Source: DASUPK01 sp963819715 (GTDB lineage Bacteria > Actinomycetota > Thermoleophilia > Solirubrobacterales > 70-9). Taken from it: a DNA stretch of 64,000 nt. How positions within the stretch are numbered: the stretch's first letter is position 1; each line of letters begins with the position of its first letter. The position numbers were made by a program, and so were the translations under genes. The notes beneath the pieces are model-generated. The model was not told the DNA's origin. It saw only the letters and a program-made list of their open reading frames with translations, and searched no databases. Below are positions 50,543 through 58,346 of the stretch, piece after piece. Location of the stretch: NCBI GenBank assembly GCA_963819715.1, contig CAWFXE010000002.1:62001-126000 (forward strand), in the 5' to 3' direction.

Positions 50543-51616
50543 CTACCGGTTCTTGACCTTCTTAAGGCAGCGCCTGCGCTTCTTCCGCTTGTGGATCCGC
50601 TTGCACTTCTTGATCGCCTTGGCTTGCTTGTTGTTCGTCGCCGGACTGGCGCTGCGCGGCGTACCGCCGCTGCCGAAGATGCTCGCGCCGGGGTCCAGGC
50701 CCGCGACGTCCGCCGCGATCAGCGAGCTCATCGTCGGGCCGGCGACCCTCATGTAGACGCCGGGAGCGTTCGCCCGGGCGCAGCCGTCACCCCAGTCGGT
50801 GATCCCGACGAGCCGATAGCCGCCGCCCCCTAGCGGCGCCTCGAGCGGCCCGCCGCTGTCGCCCGAGCAGGTGTCGACGCCGCCGCTCAGGTAGCCGGCG
50901 CAGACCATCGTCGCCGGGTCGAAGTCGCTGCCATAGACGGCGCCGCTCGCACAGGTGGAATCGGCAATCACCCCGACGGTCGCCGAGCGGAGCGTGTCGA
51001 CGGGGCTACCGCCCTCGCTGATGCTGCCCCAGCCGCTGATCTCCTCGGCGCTGCCGGCGTCCCAGAGGGCGCCCTCGTCGGCGCCCGCGATCTTGATCGA
51101 CGCCTGGCCGGACGGGTTGGCCAGGACGAGGTAGGCGACGTCGAAGCGAGGAACCCCATCGCCCTGGTAATTGCTGTTGTAGTAGCTCTGCACCACGACC
51201 GCGCTCACCGCGTGCTCCGCGCCCTGGCCCGGGTCGCTCAGGGTGCTGCGGCCCAGGACCACATCGACGTCGTTCGGGTCCATCTTCGCCGTCCCGTCGC
51301 CGCCGGGATCGTTGATCGCACAGAGGACCGAGCAGTCGGGGTCGTCGCCGGAGACGCAGTGCCCCGCGGTGATCACGATCCGCGGGGTGAGCAGCGACCC
51401 ACCGCAGAAGAGGCGCTGCTGAGCGTTCAGGCCCGGCTTCTGCGCCGTGCTGTAGACGACCGCCGCCTGCCACGGGTAGTTCGCGACCGTAGTCGCGGTG
51501 CCGCCGACGATCTTCGGCTGCACGGAGCCGCCGCCCTCGGCGAGCGCGCTCGCGGGGACGAGCAGCGCAAGGGCCACGATCGCACCGAGCAGGAAGAGCC
51601 GAGGCGGCCTCCGCAT
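50543..51616 (-). CDS. Secreted trypsin-like (S1) serine protease with basic tail
   Basis: A 357-residue exported protease. Signal peptide (LFLLGAIVALALLVPASALA), mature start IVGGTATTVANYPWQ, triad His in ITAGHC, Asp in RFDVAYLVL, Ser in DTCSGDSGGPL, and GW-type WGDGC loop. The last 40 residues are a basic tail (KAIKKCKRIHKRKKRRRCLK). The IVGG suggests zymogen activation by cleavage. It ends 15 bp upstream of the MauE-MauD gene on the same strand, so it is probably the first gene of the mau-like operon. Confidence 0.92.
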   Translation of the reverse strand: MRRPPRLFLLGAIVALALLVPASALAEGGGSVQPKIVGGTATTVANYPWQAAVVYSTAQKPGLNAQQRLFCGGSLLTPRIVITAGHCVSGDDPDCSVLCAINDPGGDGTAKMDPNDVDVVLGRSTLSDPGQGAEHAVSAVVVQSYYNSNYQGDGVPRFDVAYLVLANPSGQASIKIAGADEGALWDAGSAEEISGWGSISEGGSPVDTLRSATVGVIADSTCASGAVYGSDFDPATMVCAGYLSGGVDTCSGDSGGPLEAPLGGGGYRLVGITDWGDGCARANAPGVYMRVAGPTMSSLIAADVAGLDPGASIFGSGGTPRSASPATNNKQAKAIKKCKRIHKRKKRRRCLKKVKNR

Positions 51617-51657
51617 ACGGGGATTACAGCGATACAGCCTGAAAGATGCGCAGATCC

Positions 51658-52686
51658 CTAGCCGATCGCCACCATGCGCTCGATGGGCAGCGTGGCGCGC
51701 TCGGCGATCTCCGGCGGAACCTTGACCTCGTGCTTTCCGTCACGCAGCGAGTCGCGGACCTTCGGCAGCGTGATCATCTTCATGTACTTGCAGAAGGCCA
51801 TCCGGTTGGCCTCGATCAGCTTCGCCTTAGGGGCCTCCTTCTGGAGGGGGTAGAGCATCCCGTTCTCGGTGGCGACGATGTACTCGCCGTCCGGGTGCTT
51901 CTCCATGTACTTGAGCATCCCGCCCGTGGAGAGCATCTGGACGCCGTCGGGGTCGATGTCGCCTGAGGCGACGTACTCCATCGCCTGCGTCGCGCAGCCG
52001 CACTCGGGGTGGATCAGGAACTCGGCGTTCGGGTGCTCGTCGCGGACGGTCTTGATGTCGTCCGGGCGGATGCCGGCATGGACATGGCATTCGCCATCCC
52101 AGATGTGAAAGCGCGAGCGGCGATCCGGATCGTCCTTGATCCCGGTCTCGCGCTCGACGAAGGCGCCGAGCCACATGTCGGGGCCGAAGAGGATCTCGGT
52201 GTCGGCGCCGTGCTCGCGCAGGATGTGCTCGACCACGGCGACGGCGTTGCCGGAGGTGCAGCAGTAGTCGGTCTCGGCCTTGACCTCGGCCGAGGTGTTC
52301 ACGTACATGACCACCACGGCGCCGGGGTGCTCGGCCTTCCAAGCGCGGAGCTGATCGGCGTTGATCGACTCCGACAGAGAGCAGCCGGCGCCGAGATCGG
52401 CGATCAGCACGGTCTTGTCGGGACAGAGCACCGAGGCCGTCTCGGCCATGAAGTGGACCCCGCAGAACTCGATCACGCCGGCGTCGGCCTTCGCCGCCTG
52501 GCGGGAGAGGCCGAGCGAATCGCCGACGAAGTCGGCCACGTCCTGAAGCTCGGGCAGCTGGTAGTTGTGGGCGAGGATCACGGCGTTGCGCTCAGCCGCG
52601 AGCGTGCGGACCTCGTCGCTGAGCGTCGAGATCTCCTCCTCGCTCAGCTTGGCGGGAAGTTCGTTGACGGTAGGTAGCTCAAGCAT
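51658..52686 (-). CDS. nadA: Quinolinate synthase NadA
   Basis: A 342-residue iron-sulphur enzyme that makes quinolinate from iminoaspartate and dihydroxyacetone phosphate. ILAHNYQLPELQDVADFVGD, GVHFMAETASVLCPDKTVL, YVNTSAEVKAETDYCCTSGN and the late cysteines (HPECGCATQAMEY) give the [4Fe-4S] site. Product feeds NadC at 56951. Separate transcription unit, divergent from fpg; no nadB is adjacent. Confidence 0.96.
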   Translation of the reverse strand: MLELPTVNELPAKLSEEEISTLSDEVRTLAAERNAVILAHNYQLPELQDVADFVGDSLGLSRQAAKADAGVIEFCGVHFMAETASVLCPDKTVLIADLGAGCSLSESINADQLRAWKAEHPGAVVVMYVNTSAEVKAETDYCCTSGNAVAVVEHILREHGADTEILFGPDMWLGAFVERETGIKDDPDRRSRFHIWDGECHVHAGIRPDDIKTVRDEHPNAEFLIHPECGCATQAMEYVASGDIDPDGVQMLSTGGMLKYMEKHPDGEYIVATENGMLYPLQKEAPKAKLIEANRMAFCKYMKMITLPKVRDSLRDGKHEVKVPPEIAERATLPIERMVAIG

Positions 52687-52745
52687 GGAAGCCAGCCTTC
52701 CTCTTTCGACCCTATGTTCGCCGCCCCATGGGGCTGGCGAATGAA

Positions 52746-52774
52746 CTGACCAAAGGTTAGCGCCACCCTACTCT
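52746..52774 (+). promoter_or_regulatory. fpg promoter
   Basis: CTGACC (52746-52751) and TACTCT (52769-52774) are 17 bp apart and seven bases before the ATG at 52782, so the fpg transcript is predicted leaderless. Confidence 0.5.
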
Positions 52775-52781
52775 CTGCTTC

Positions 52782-53645
52782 ATGCCCGAGTTGCCCGAAG
52801 TCGAGATCACCGCGCGCCGCCTCAGCACCGCGCTCGAGGGCGCCGAGGTCGAGTCCGCGCTCGCCACGGGAGTGGCCACCCTGAAGACGTTCGAGCCCAG
52901 TCTCGACGCGCTGGCCGGCGCTCGGATCGAGGGCGTGCGGCGGATCGGCAAGATGCTCGCCGTCGACTTCTCACGCGCCGACGGCGCTGGACCGCTGACG
53001 CTCCTGATCCACCTGATGTCCGCCGGCCGCCTGCAGCTCTTCGACAAGCGGGGCTCTCTCAAGGACCGCCGCTCCCGCCTTCTCGTCCGGATCGCCGACG
53101 GCAGCGAGCTCCGGCTGCGCGAGTTCGGTACCAAGCAGGCGGCCTGGGCGAGGCTGCTGCGCCGCGACGAGGTCGCGGACGACGAGATGGTGTCCACCCT
53201 CGGCCCCGACGCTTGGCCAGCTCCTCCCCTGGAGCAATTCCGGGAGGCGATCGACGAGCCCCGGCACCTCCACCCCCTGCTGCGCCACCAGCGCGACATC
53301 GCGGGCATCGGCCGCTCCTGGGTCGACGAGATCCTCTGGGAGGCGAAGCTGTCGCCCTTCAAGAAGGGCTCGGAGCTCCGCGGAGAGGAGGTGAAGGCGC
53401 TCCACGACGCCCTCCACGTGCTGGGCGACGCGATCGACCATTACGAGGAGGTGATCGGCGATCAGATCCCGGACAAGATGCCGATGCCGCTCCAGGTCCA
53501 CCGCCGCGAGGGCGAGCCGTGCCCTCGGTGCGGCACGACGATCGAGGCGGTCTTCTTCGCCGAGCACCAGATGAACTATTGCCCGGAGGAGCAGACGGGC
53601 GGCCGGGTGCTCAAGGACCGGCGCCTGTCTCGGCTGCTGAAGTAG
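52782..53645 (+). CDS. Formamidopyrimidine-DNA glycosylase (Fpg/MutM-like)
   Basis: A 287-residue base-excision glycosylase. The N-terminal PELPEVE gives the catalytic proline and Glu, LLIHLMSAGRLQLF is the central Lys/Arg region, and KLSPFKKGSEL with RREGEPCPRCGTTIEAVFF leads to the zinc finger. The fourth zinc ligand, usually Cys in YCPxCQ, reads YCPEEQ, so the finger is atypical. The last 39 bp are repeated at 54835, marking the edge of an inserted island. Predicted leaderless. Confidence 0.92.
   Translation: MPELPEVEITARRLSTALEGAEVESALATGVATLKTFEPSLDALAGARIEGVRRIGKMLAVDFSRADGAGPLTLLIHLMSAGRLQLFDKRGSLKDRRSRLLVRIADGSELRLREFGTKQAAWARLLRRDEVADDEMVSTLGPDAWPAPPLEQFREAIDEPRHLHPLLRHQRDIAGIGRSWVDEILWEAKLSPFKKGSELRGEEVKALHDALHVLGDAIDHYEEVIGDQIPDKMPMPLQVHRREGEPCPRCGTTIEAVFFAEHQMNYCPEEQTGGRVLKDRRLSRLLK
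53607..53645 (+). repeat. Left direct repeat (end of fpg)
   Basis: The last 39 bp of fpg (encoding VLKDRRLSRLLK and stop). 35 of 39 bases match the copy at 54835-54873. Differences are third-position or silent except one Leu/Pro change, as expected if one copy came from another strain's fpg. Confidence 0.75.
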
Positions 53646-53664
53646 GCGTTCCACGTTCAGTGGA

Positions 53665-54720
53665 CTACTTCTCGCCGCGGACCCACCTAGCGCCCGCCCC
53701 CCTTCCCTCAGATCTGACAGCCCCTTCGCCCTTCAGCGGCTCGAGCGCGAGGCGGATCGTCTGATCGCTGATGCCCGGCAACGCCTTGCGAACATCACGA
53801 AGTCTGAATTCCTCGCCAGCATGGTTCCGAACCCAGTGCTGGACGCGTTCTTGCTTGTTCATCCCGCTTGTGTCGCGGGCGGAAGCAACCCGTTGCTCGA
53901 AGATCGTGTAGCAGTCCTCCAGCACCGCCAGCAGGTATCTGGTCCAGGGCCAGATGTCGTGCTCACCTCCGTGCCACCCTTCCTGAGATTCGCGCAGGGT
54001 CGCGTAGTAGCGGTTCTTGCTCTCCCAGATCCGCTGCTCGACGCTTGCGTAGCGCGCTACGCCGTAGTCGAGTCGAAGCAGCTCGTGGGCTGTCAATAGG
54101 CGAGCCGTCCGGCCATTTCCGTCAAGGACTGGATTGATTGCAAGGAAATCCAGGATGAAGGCAGCGAGCAAGACCAGGGGATGAGCGAGCTCGTCTTGAA
54201 TTGCCTCGTTGTAGCCGTCGAACAACGTGAGCAAGAGACCTTCTGTCTGCTGCCAGGGTGGCGGCTTGAAGTCGATCCTCCGCCCGCCGTTCTCTCGAGT
54301 GGCGATGAGGTTGTCCTCGGTCTTCAGGTAGCCGCCACGCGCCTCGGTGTACTCAAACAAGGTCCGATGGAGGTGAAGCATGTAGGGCACCGTGAGCGGA
54401 TCGAGATGGTCGGCGCGCATCATCTGGTCGATTGCGTCTCGATAGCCAGCAAATTCCTTTTCGCTGCGGTTGCGGGGCCGAGGCTCAGGGGAGGCCGCGA
54501 GCTTCTCCGCTCGGTCCTCGTCGACCTCAATGCCCTCGATCGCATTCGAGGCGCGAATGGACTCGACACGACTCTGTTCCGACAGTGCCTGAAGTAGGTC
54601 AGGCAACTGGTCTTCGTACAGTTGCTCTCGCCCCTTGCTCACGTCGATCTTGCCGACGAGCACGCTGACGTCGGCAGGCATACCGTCGAAGGCTATGGCG
54701 ATGTCCATGAAGCTTTTCAT
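53665..54720 (-). CDS. Fic family protein with altered active-site motif
   Basis: A 351-residue Fic protein with an N-terminal inhibitory helix (SNAIEG at residues 58-63, matching SxxxE(G/N)), the Fic core and a C-terminal winged helix (VRNHAGEEFRLRDVRKALPG). The catalytic motif, normally HPFxDGNGRxxR, reads NPVLDGNGRTAR (196-207), so the catalytic His is Asn (AAT) and the Phe is Val. AMP transfer is therefore unlikely by the usual route. Lower GC than its surroundings and flanked by direct repeats, so probably acquired. Upstream boxes suggest control by its own winged helix. Confidence 0.88.
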   Translation of the reverse strand: MKSFMDIAIAFDGMPADVSVLVGKIDVSKGREQLYEDQLPDLLQALSEQSRVESIRASNAIEGIEVDEDRAEKLAASPEPRPRNRSEKEFAGYRDAIDQMMRADHLDPLTVPYMLHLHRTLFEYTEARGGYLKTEDNLIATRENGGRRIDFKPPPWQQTEGLLLTLFDGYNEAIQDELAHPLVLLAAFILDFLAINPVLDGNGRTARLLTAHELLRLDYGVARYASVEQRIWESKNRYYATLRESQEGWHGGEHDIWPWTRYLLAVLEDCYTIFEQRVASARDTSGMNKQERVQHWVRNHAGEEFRLRDVRKALPGISDQTIRLALEPLKGEGAVRSEGRGAGARWVRGEK

Positions 54721-54721
54721 G

Positions 54722-54788
54722 GTGCTAATTCAATGACTAATAGTGCTAATCAAAAAGCTTTTTAGCATCACTATCGGCTGATTAGCAC
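54722..54788 (-). promoter_or_regulatory. GTGCTAAT boxes upstream of fic
   Basis: GTGCTAAT occurs at 54722-54729 and 54743-54750 (21 bp apart, two helix turns) and inverted as ATTAGCAC at 54781-54788. Between them AAAAAGCTTTTT (54752-54763) is a 12-bp AT palindrome. Spacing on one helix face suggests binding by a dimeric regulator, possibly the Fic winged helix. Confidence 0.55.
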
Positions 54789-54834
54789 CTTTCTTGCTAT
54801 CGGGCAAGAGGCGGCCGGTGACGCTGAGCAGGTC

Positions 54835-54873
54835 GTACTCAAGGACCGGCGTCTGTCTCGGCCGCTGAAATAG
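54835..54873 (+). repeat. Right direct repeat (old fpg end)
   Basis: A copy of the fpg 3' end, in the same orientation, reading VLKDRRLSRPLK and stop. It overlaps the end of the oxidoreductase gene (54839), which would have been convergent with fpg before the insertion. This copy is probably the original chromosomal one. Confidence 0.7.
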
Positions 54874-55918
54874 CCACGACCGTGGCCGTTGCGGCGCTGC
54901 GGCGAGCGGCGTCGAGGACCTCGAGTCCCATCACTGCATCCCAGGGATCGACCGGGGTAGGTGAGCCTTCCCGCAGCGCCTGCTCGAAGGCAAGGTAGAA
55001 ACGCGGCCAGTTCCCCCTCTCGCTGGCGACCGGTTCGCTTCTCTCGTCGGCGATCAGCCGGCCCCACCGCTCGGGTGGCTCGACTCCCCACTCCTCGTCA
55101 CCGCCCGGCCGGGCGCCGGACCGGAGCGCATCCTCCTGCCCGTCGACGTCGGTGATCACGTAGGCCGCGCGGTCGCCGAGCACGCGCAGGCGGGGCCCCG
55201 GCGCCGCCGCGAGCAGCGAGGCCCAGAGGTGACTCCGCACTCCGGAGCGGTGCTCCAAGGCCAGGAAGGCGTCGTCGTCGGCGCCGCCTCGGCGGCTCTC
55301 GATCTCCGCATAGACGCGAGCCACCGGGCCGAAGAGGCCCATAGCCTGGTCCACCAGATGGCTTCCGAGGTCGAGCAGCACGCCTCCGCCCGCCTCCGGC
55401 GAAGAGGTCTCCCTCCACGGCTTGCGCTCGGATAGCGCCGGTCGCCAGCGCTCGAATCTCGACTCGTAGCGCAGCACCTCGCCCAGCGATCCCTCGTCCT
55501 GCAGGCTACGCAGGGTGAGCTGGTCCGAGTCCCAGCGGCGGTTCATGAAAACGGTGAGGAGAACGCCCAGCTCCTCAGATCGCTCCACGAGGGCCCGGGC
55601 CTCGGCCGCGGTGGGAGCGAGCGGCTTGTCGACCACCACCGGCAGGCCGGCATCGAGCGCGCGGCGCGCCAGGTCAGCGTGGACCTCGTTGGGCGTCGCC
55701 ACCACCACGAAGTCGTGCTCCGAAGCCTGCTCGAACAGCTCCGCTGCATCGGAGACCACCTGGGCCTCCGGATGCGCCCGTCTCGCCTCAGCCTGCCGCT
55801 CAGGGTTGCCCGTCACCACGGCGCTCACCGTCAGGCCCGGTGTGGAGGCGATCAGGGGGGCGTGGAACAACGAGCCGGCCAGCCCATATCCGATCACGGC
55901 CCCTCGCAGTTGAGCCAT
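54839..55918 (-). CDS. Gfo/Idh/MocA family oxidoreductase
   Basis: A 359-residue NAD(P)-dependent enzyme. AVIGYGLAGSLFHAPLI is the Rossmann start, VVVATPNEVHADLARRALDA and VVVDKPLAPTAAEA (EKP-type motif as DKP) follow, and GGVLLDLGSHLVDQAMGLFG carries the catalytic His region. Substrate probably a sugar or polyol. Last gene in the run nadC, two SnoaL genes, this gene. Its end overlaps the right repeat of the Fic island. Confidence 0.92.
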   Translation of the reverse strand: MAQLRGAVIGYGLAGSLFHAPLIASTPGLTVSAVVTGNPERQAEARRAHPEAQVVSDAAELFEQASEHDFVVVATPNEVHADLARRALDAGLPVVVDKPLAPTAAEARALVERSEELGVLLTVFMNRRWDSDQLTLRSLQDEGSLGEVLRYESRFERWRPALSERKPWRETSSPEAGGGVLLDLGSHLVDQAMGLFGPVARVYAEIESRRGGADDDAFLALEHRSGVRSHLWASLLAAAPGPRLRVLGDRAAYVITDVDGQEDALRSGARPGGDEEWGVEPPERWGRLIADERSEPVASERGNWPRFYLAFEQALREGSPTPVDPWDAVMGLEVLDAARRSAATATVVAISAAETDAGP

Positions 55919-55931
55919 CGGCCCTTGCGGG

Positions 55932-56447
55932 TCAGCGACCGGTGATCTGGCGGACGACGCCGCGGCCGATCGTCAGCGGGTGGGTGACCAGGGTCTGGAG
56001 GCGGCCCGTCAGGCTGAGGGGATCCCTGGCGATGCCGAGCTGGCGCAGCACCGTCAGCTGATCGAAGTAGACGCGCTCGCACGTCAGCTTGTCGCCGTCG
56101 AATTCGAAGATCGCGAGAATCGGCAACTCCCACTCGCGCCCGGTCGGGGGCAGGCTGCGCAGCGGCCCTTTGTGGGTGCCGCGGACGACCGCCTCGACGA
56201 GCACCGCCTCATCGGCGTGGTGCAGTGCGAGAAGCTCGTTGCGCTGGTCCGGGAAGGCCCGCCGGGTGTCGTCGTAGTAGCCGGAGACTTCCTCCGCGCC
56301 GTCGTAAACCTCGCCGGTGGCGATGAGCTCGTAGCGCGGGTGCTCGAAGGTGTCGAGGGTGGCATCGAACTCGTGGCGGTTCTCCGAGTCCATGTGCTCG
56401 CGGACGATCTCCTCGCGCTTCTTCCTCGATGTCGCGCTGGGTGCCAC
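55932..56447 (-). CDS. SnoaL-like polyketide cyclase family protein
   Basis: A 171-residue protein of the SnoaL/NTF2-like fold. FDATLDTFEHPRYELIATGE, YDGAEEVSGYYDDTRRAFPD and HKGPLRSLPPTGREWELPIL are family features (GxxxxLPPTG). Start GTG 56447 follows GGGAGG. It begins 2 bp after the paralogue at 56450 and the two are tandem duplicates. Ligand unknown. Confidence 0.85.
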   Translation of the reverse strand: MAPSATSRKKREEIVREHMDSENRHEFDATLDTFEHPRYELIATGEVYDGAEEVSGYYDDTRRAFPDQRNELLALHHADEAVLVEAVVRGTHKGPLRSLPPTGREWELPILAIFEFDGDKLTCERVYFDQLTVLRQLGIARDPLSLTGRLQTLVTHPLTIGRGVVRQITGR

Positions 56448-56449
56448 CC

Positions 56450-56941
56450 CTACCTCCCAATCACCCGGCGGACGATTCCGCGCGAGATCGTCAGGGGATG
56501 GCTGGCCGCAGTCTCGAGGCGACCGGTAACGCTCGCCGGCTCGCGGGCGATGCCGAGCTGTTGGAGAACCGTGGCGACGTCGTAGTAGACCCGCTCGCAG
56601 ACCAGAGCCTCTCCCTCGAAGACGAAGATGGCGAGGAACTGCTGCTCGAAGCTGCGACCGGTGGGCGGCAGCCCGCGGAACGGCCCGGTGTGGGTGCCCC
56701 GGGCGATCGCCTCCATCAGGACGGCGTCGTCGGAGCTGTGGAGCTTGACGATCTCGATCTGCTGGTCCGGGAAGGCTCGGTCGAGCTCCTTCCAGTGGGC
56801 CATCACCTCCTCGGCGCCGTCGTAGACCTCGTCGGTCGCGACGTACTCGTAGCGGGGGTGCTGGAAGGATGCGAGCGCCGTTTCGTAGTCCGCGGCGTTC
56901 TCCGCGTCGACGTGCTTGCGGACCAGCTTCTCGCGCTTCAT
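56450..56941 (-). CDS. SnoaL-like polyketide cyclase family protein (paralogue)
   Basis: A 163-residue paralogue of the next gene. YETALASFQHPRYEYVATDE, YDGAEEVMAHWKELDRAFPD and HTGPFRGLPPTGRSFEQQFL align one for one, and both end in a similar basic sequence (HPLTISRGIVRRVIGR). It starts 9 bp after nadC. Both could handle a product of the adjoining oxidoreductase, an inference from order. Confidence 0.85.
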   Translation of the reverse strand: MKREKLVRKHVDAENAADYETALASFQHPRYEYVATDEVYDGAEEVMAHWKELDRAFPDQQIEIVKLHSSDDAVLMEAIARGTHTGPFRGLPPTGRSFEQQFLAIFVFEGEALVCERVYYDVATVLQQLGIAREPASVTGRLETAASHPLTISRGIVRRVIGR

Positions 56942-56950
56942 CTCGGCCGA

Positions 56951-57814
56951 CTATATGGCCAGCGTCATGCTCAGGTCCAGTGCCGGCGCCGAGTGGGTCA
57001 GGGCACCCACCGAGATGAAATCCACCCCGGTTGCAGCGATTTCGGCCACGGTCTCCAGCGTGACCCCGCCCGACGCCTCGAGCTCCGGGCCGTTCGTCGC
57101 CCGGGCGGCCGCGACCGCCTCCCGAAGCTCGGCCACGCTCATGTTGTCGAGCAGCAGCCGGTCCGCTCCGGCCTTGGCGCCCTGGCGAACCTCGTCGAGA
57201 TCCCGGCACTCGACCTCGACCGGCATGCCGGGTTTGGCCTCGCGAGCCCGCTTGACCGCCGACCCGACCCCGCCCGCAAGCGCAGCGTGGTTCTCCTTGA
57301 TCAGGATCGCGTCATACAGGCCCATGCGGTGGTTCGTTCCGCCACCCGCGGCCACGGCCGCCTTCTCCAGCGCCCGTAAGCCCGGCGTCGTCTTGCGGGT
57401 GTCGAGGATCCGTGCCCCTGTGCCCTCGATCGCCCTCACGAACTCGGCGGTCAAGGTCGCAACACCCGAGAGGTGCCCCAGCAGGTTGAGGACCGTGCGC
57501 TCGGCGGCGAGCAACCCCCGCGCGGAACCGTCGACTCGCGCAATCACGGCCGGGACTTCGTCCCGCCACTCGGATTCCGCGGCGATCGCCTCGAGCTCAC
57601 CTGCCCCCGCCTGCCGGAACACCTCGGCCGCGACGTCGAATCCGAACAGCACCCCCGGGGCCTTCTGGGTGATCGTGGCATGCCCCGTCGCGTCCTCGGG
57701 GACCACCGCCTCGGCGGTGACGTCGCCGGCTCCCAGGTCTTCGAGCAGGGCCCGGGCGACCAGGTCACGCGTGTCCGTGTCCGTGTCCGTCTCCAACAAG
57801 ACAGACAGTCTCAC
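56951..57814 (-). CDS. nadC: Nicotinate-nucleotide pyrophosphorylase NadC
   Basis: A 287-residue enzyme that converts quinolinate and PRPP to nicotinate mononucleotide. ALLEDLGAGDVTAEAVVPED, RTVLNLLGHLSGVATLTAEF, ILDTRKTTPGLRALEKAAVA, GGGTNHRMGLYDAILIKENH and GVDFISVGALTHSAPALDLS are all signature segments. The N-terminus contains DTDTDT from three GGACAC repeats (about 57772-57792). Not next to nadA. Divergent from the ECF sigma gene with 31 bp between starts. Confidence 0.96.
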   Translation of the reverse strand: MRLSVLLETDTDTDTRDLVARALLEDLGAGDVTAEAVVPEDATGHATITQKAPGVLFGFDVAAEVFRQAGAGELEAIAAESEWRDEVPAVIARVDGSARGLLAAERTVLNLLGHLSGVATLTAEFVRAIEGTGARILDTRKTTPGLRALEKAAVAAGGGTNHRMGLYDAILIKENHAALAGGVGSAVKRAREAKPGMPVEVECRDLDEVRQGAKAGADRLLLDNMSVAELREAVAAARATNGPELEASGGVTLETVAEIAATGVDFISVGALTHSAPALDLSMTLAI

Positions 57815-57845
57815 GAAAGCCCGGTGTGCGACGTTTCATGGGCGG

Positions 57846-58346
57846 ATGCCGAATGAGAACCTTCCACCGTTCCAAGCGCTGCTCGACGAGCACGGCTCAG
57901 ACGTGCTCGGCTTCCTGGTCGCCTCCGTCGGCCACAGCGACGCCGAGGACGTCTTCCAGGAGACGTTCATCGCCGCGCTTCGGGCCTATCCGAGGCTCGA
58001 GCACGCCAGCAATCTCCGCTCGTGGCTGCTCACGATCGCGCACCGCAAGGCGATCGACCACCACCGCTCTCGCGGCCGCCGCGCCGTCCCGGTCGGCAGC
58101 CCCGAGGAGGTCGCGGGCGGCAAGCCCAGCTCGAAGAGCCGCCCCGACACGATGGTGGAGGGCGGAGATCCCGAGCTCTGGACGGCCGTCAGCGGCCTGC
58201 CCCCAAAGCAACGCAGCGCCGTGGTGCTGCGCTTCGCCACCGACATGTCCTACGCCGGCATCGCCAAAGCACTCGACTGCTCGCAGGACGCTGCTCGCCG
58301 CAGCGTCCACGAGGGACTTCAGAAGCTGAGAGGTGAATTCGCATGA
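57846..58346 (+). CDS. ECF RNA polymerase sigma factor
   Basis: A 166-residue ECF sigma factor. Region 2 (LLDEHGSDVLGFLVASVGHS, DAEDVFQETFIAALRAYPRL, SWLLTIAHRKAIDHHR) and region 4 (LPPKQRSAVVLRFATDMSYA, DCSQDAARRSVHEGLQKL) are clear. No anti-sigma gene is adjacent; its end overlaps the methyltransferase start (ATGA), so both are made together. Suggests a link to alkylation stress. Short divergent spacer with nadC. Confidence 0.92.
   Translation: MPNENLPPFQALLDEHGSDVLGFLVASVGHSDAEDVFQETFIAALRAYPRLEHASNLRSWLLTIAHRKAIDHHRSRGRRAVPVGSPEEVAGGKPSSKSRPDTMVEGGDPELWTAVSGLPPKQRSAVVLRFATDMSYAGIAKALDCSQDAARRSVHEGLQKLRGEFA

Larger units (their letters stand above)
53607..54873. mobile_element. Small fic-carrying island in the fpg 3' end
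   Basis: A segment of about 1.25 kb bounded by 39-bp direct repeats, holding only the Fic gene and an AT-rich regulatory region. Insertion into a gene end with restoration of that end is typical of site-specific integration. No integrase is present, so the island may be non-autonomous or trimmed. Confidence 0.6.
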
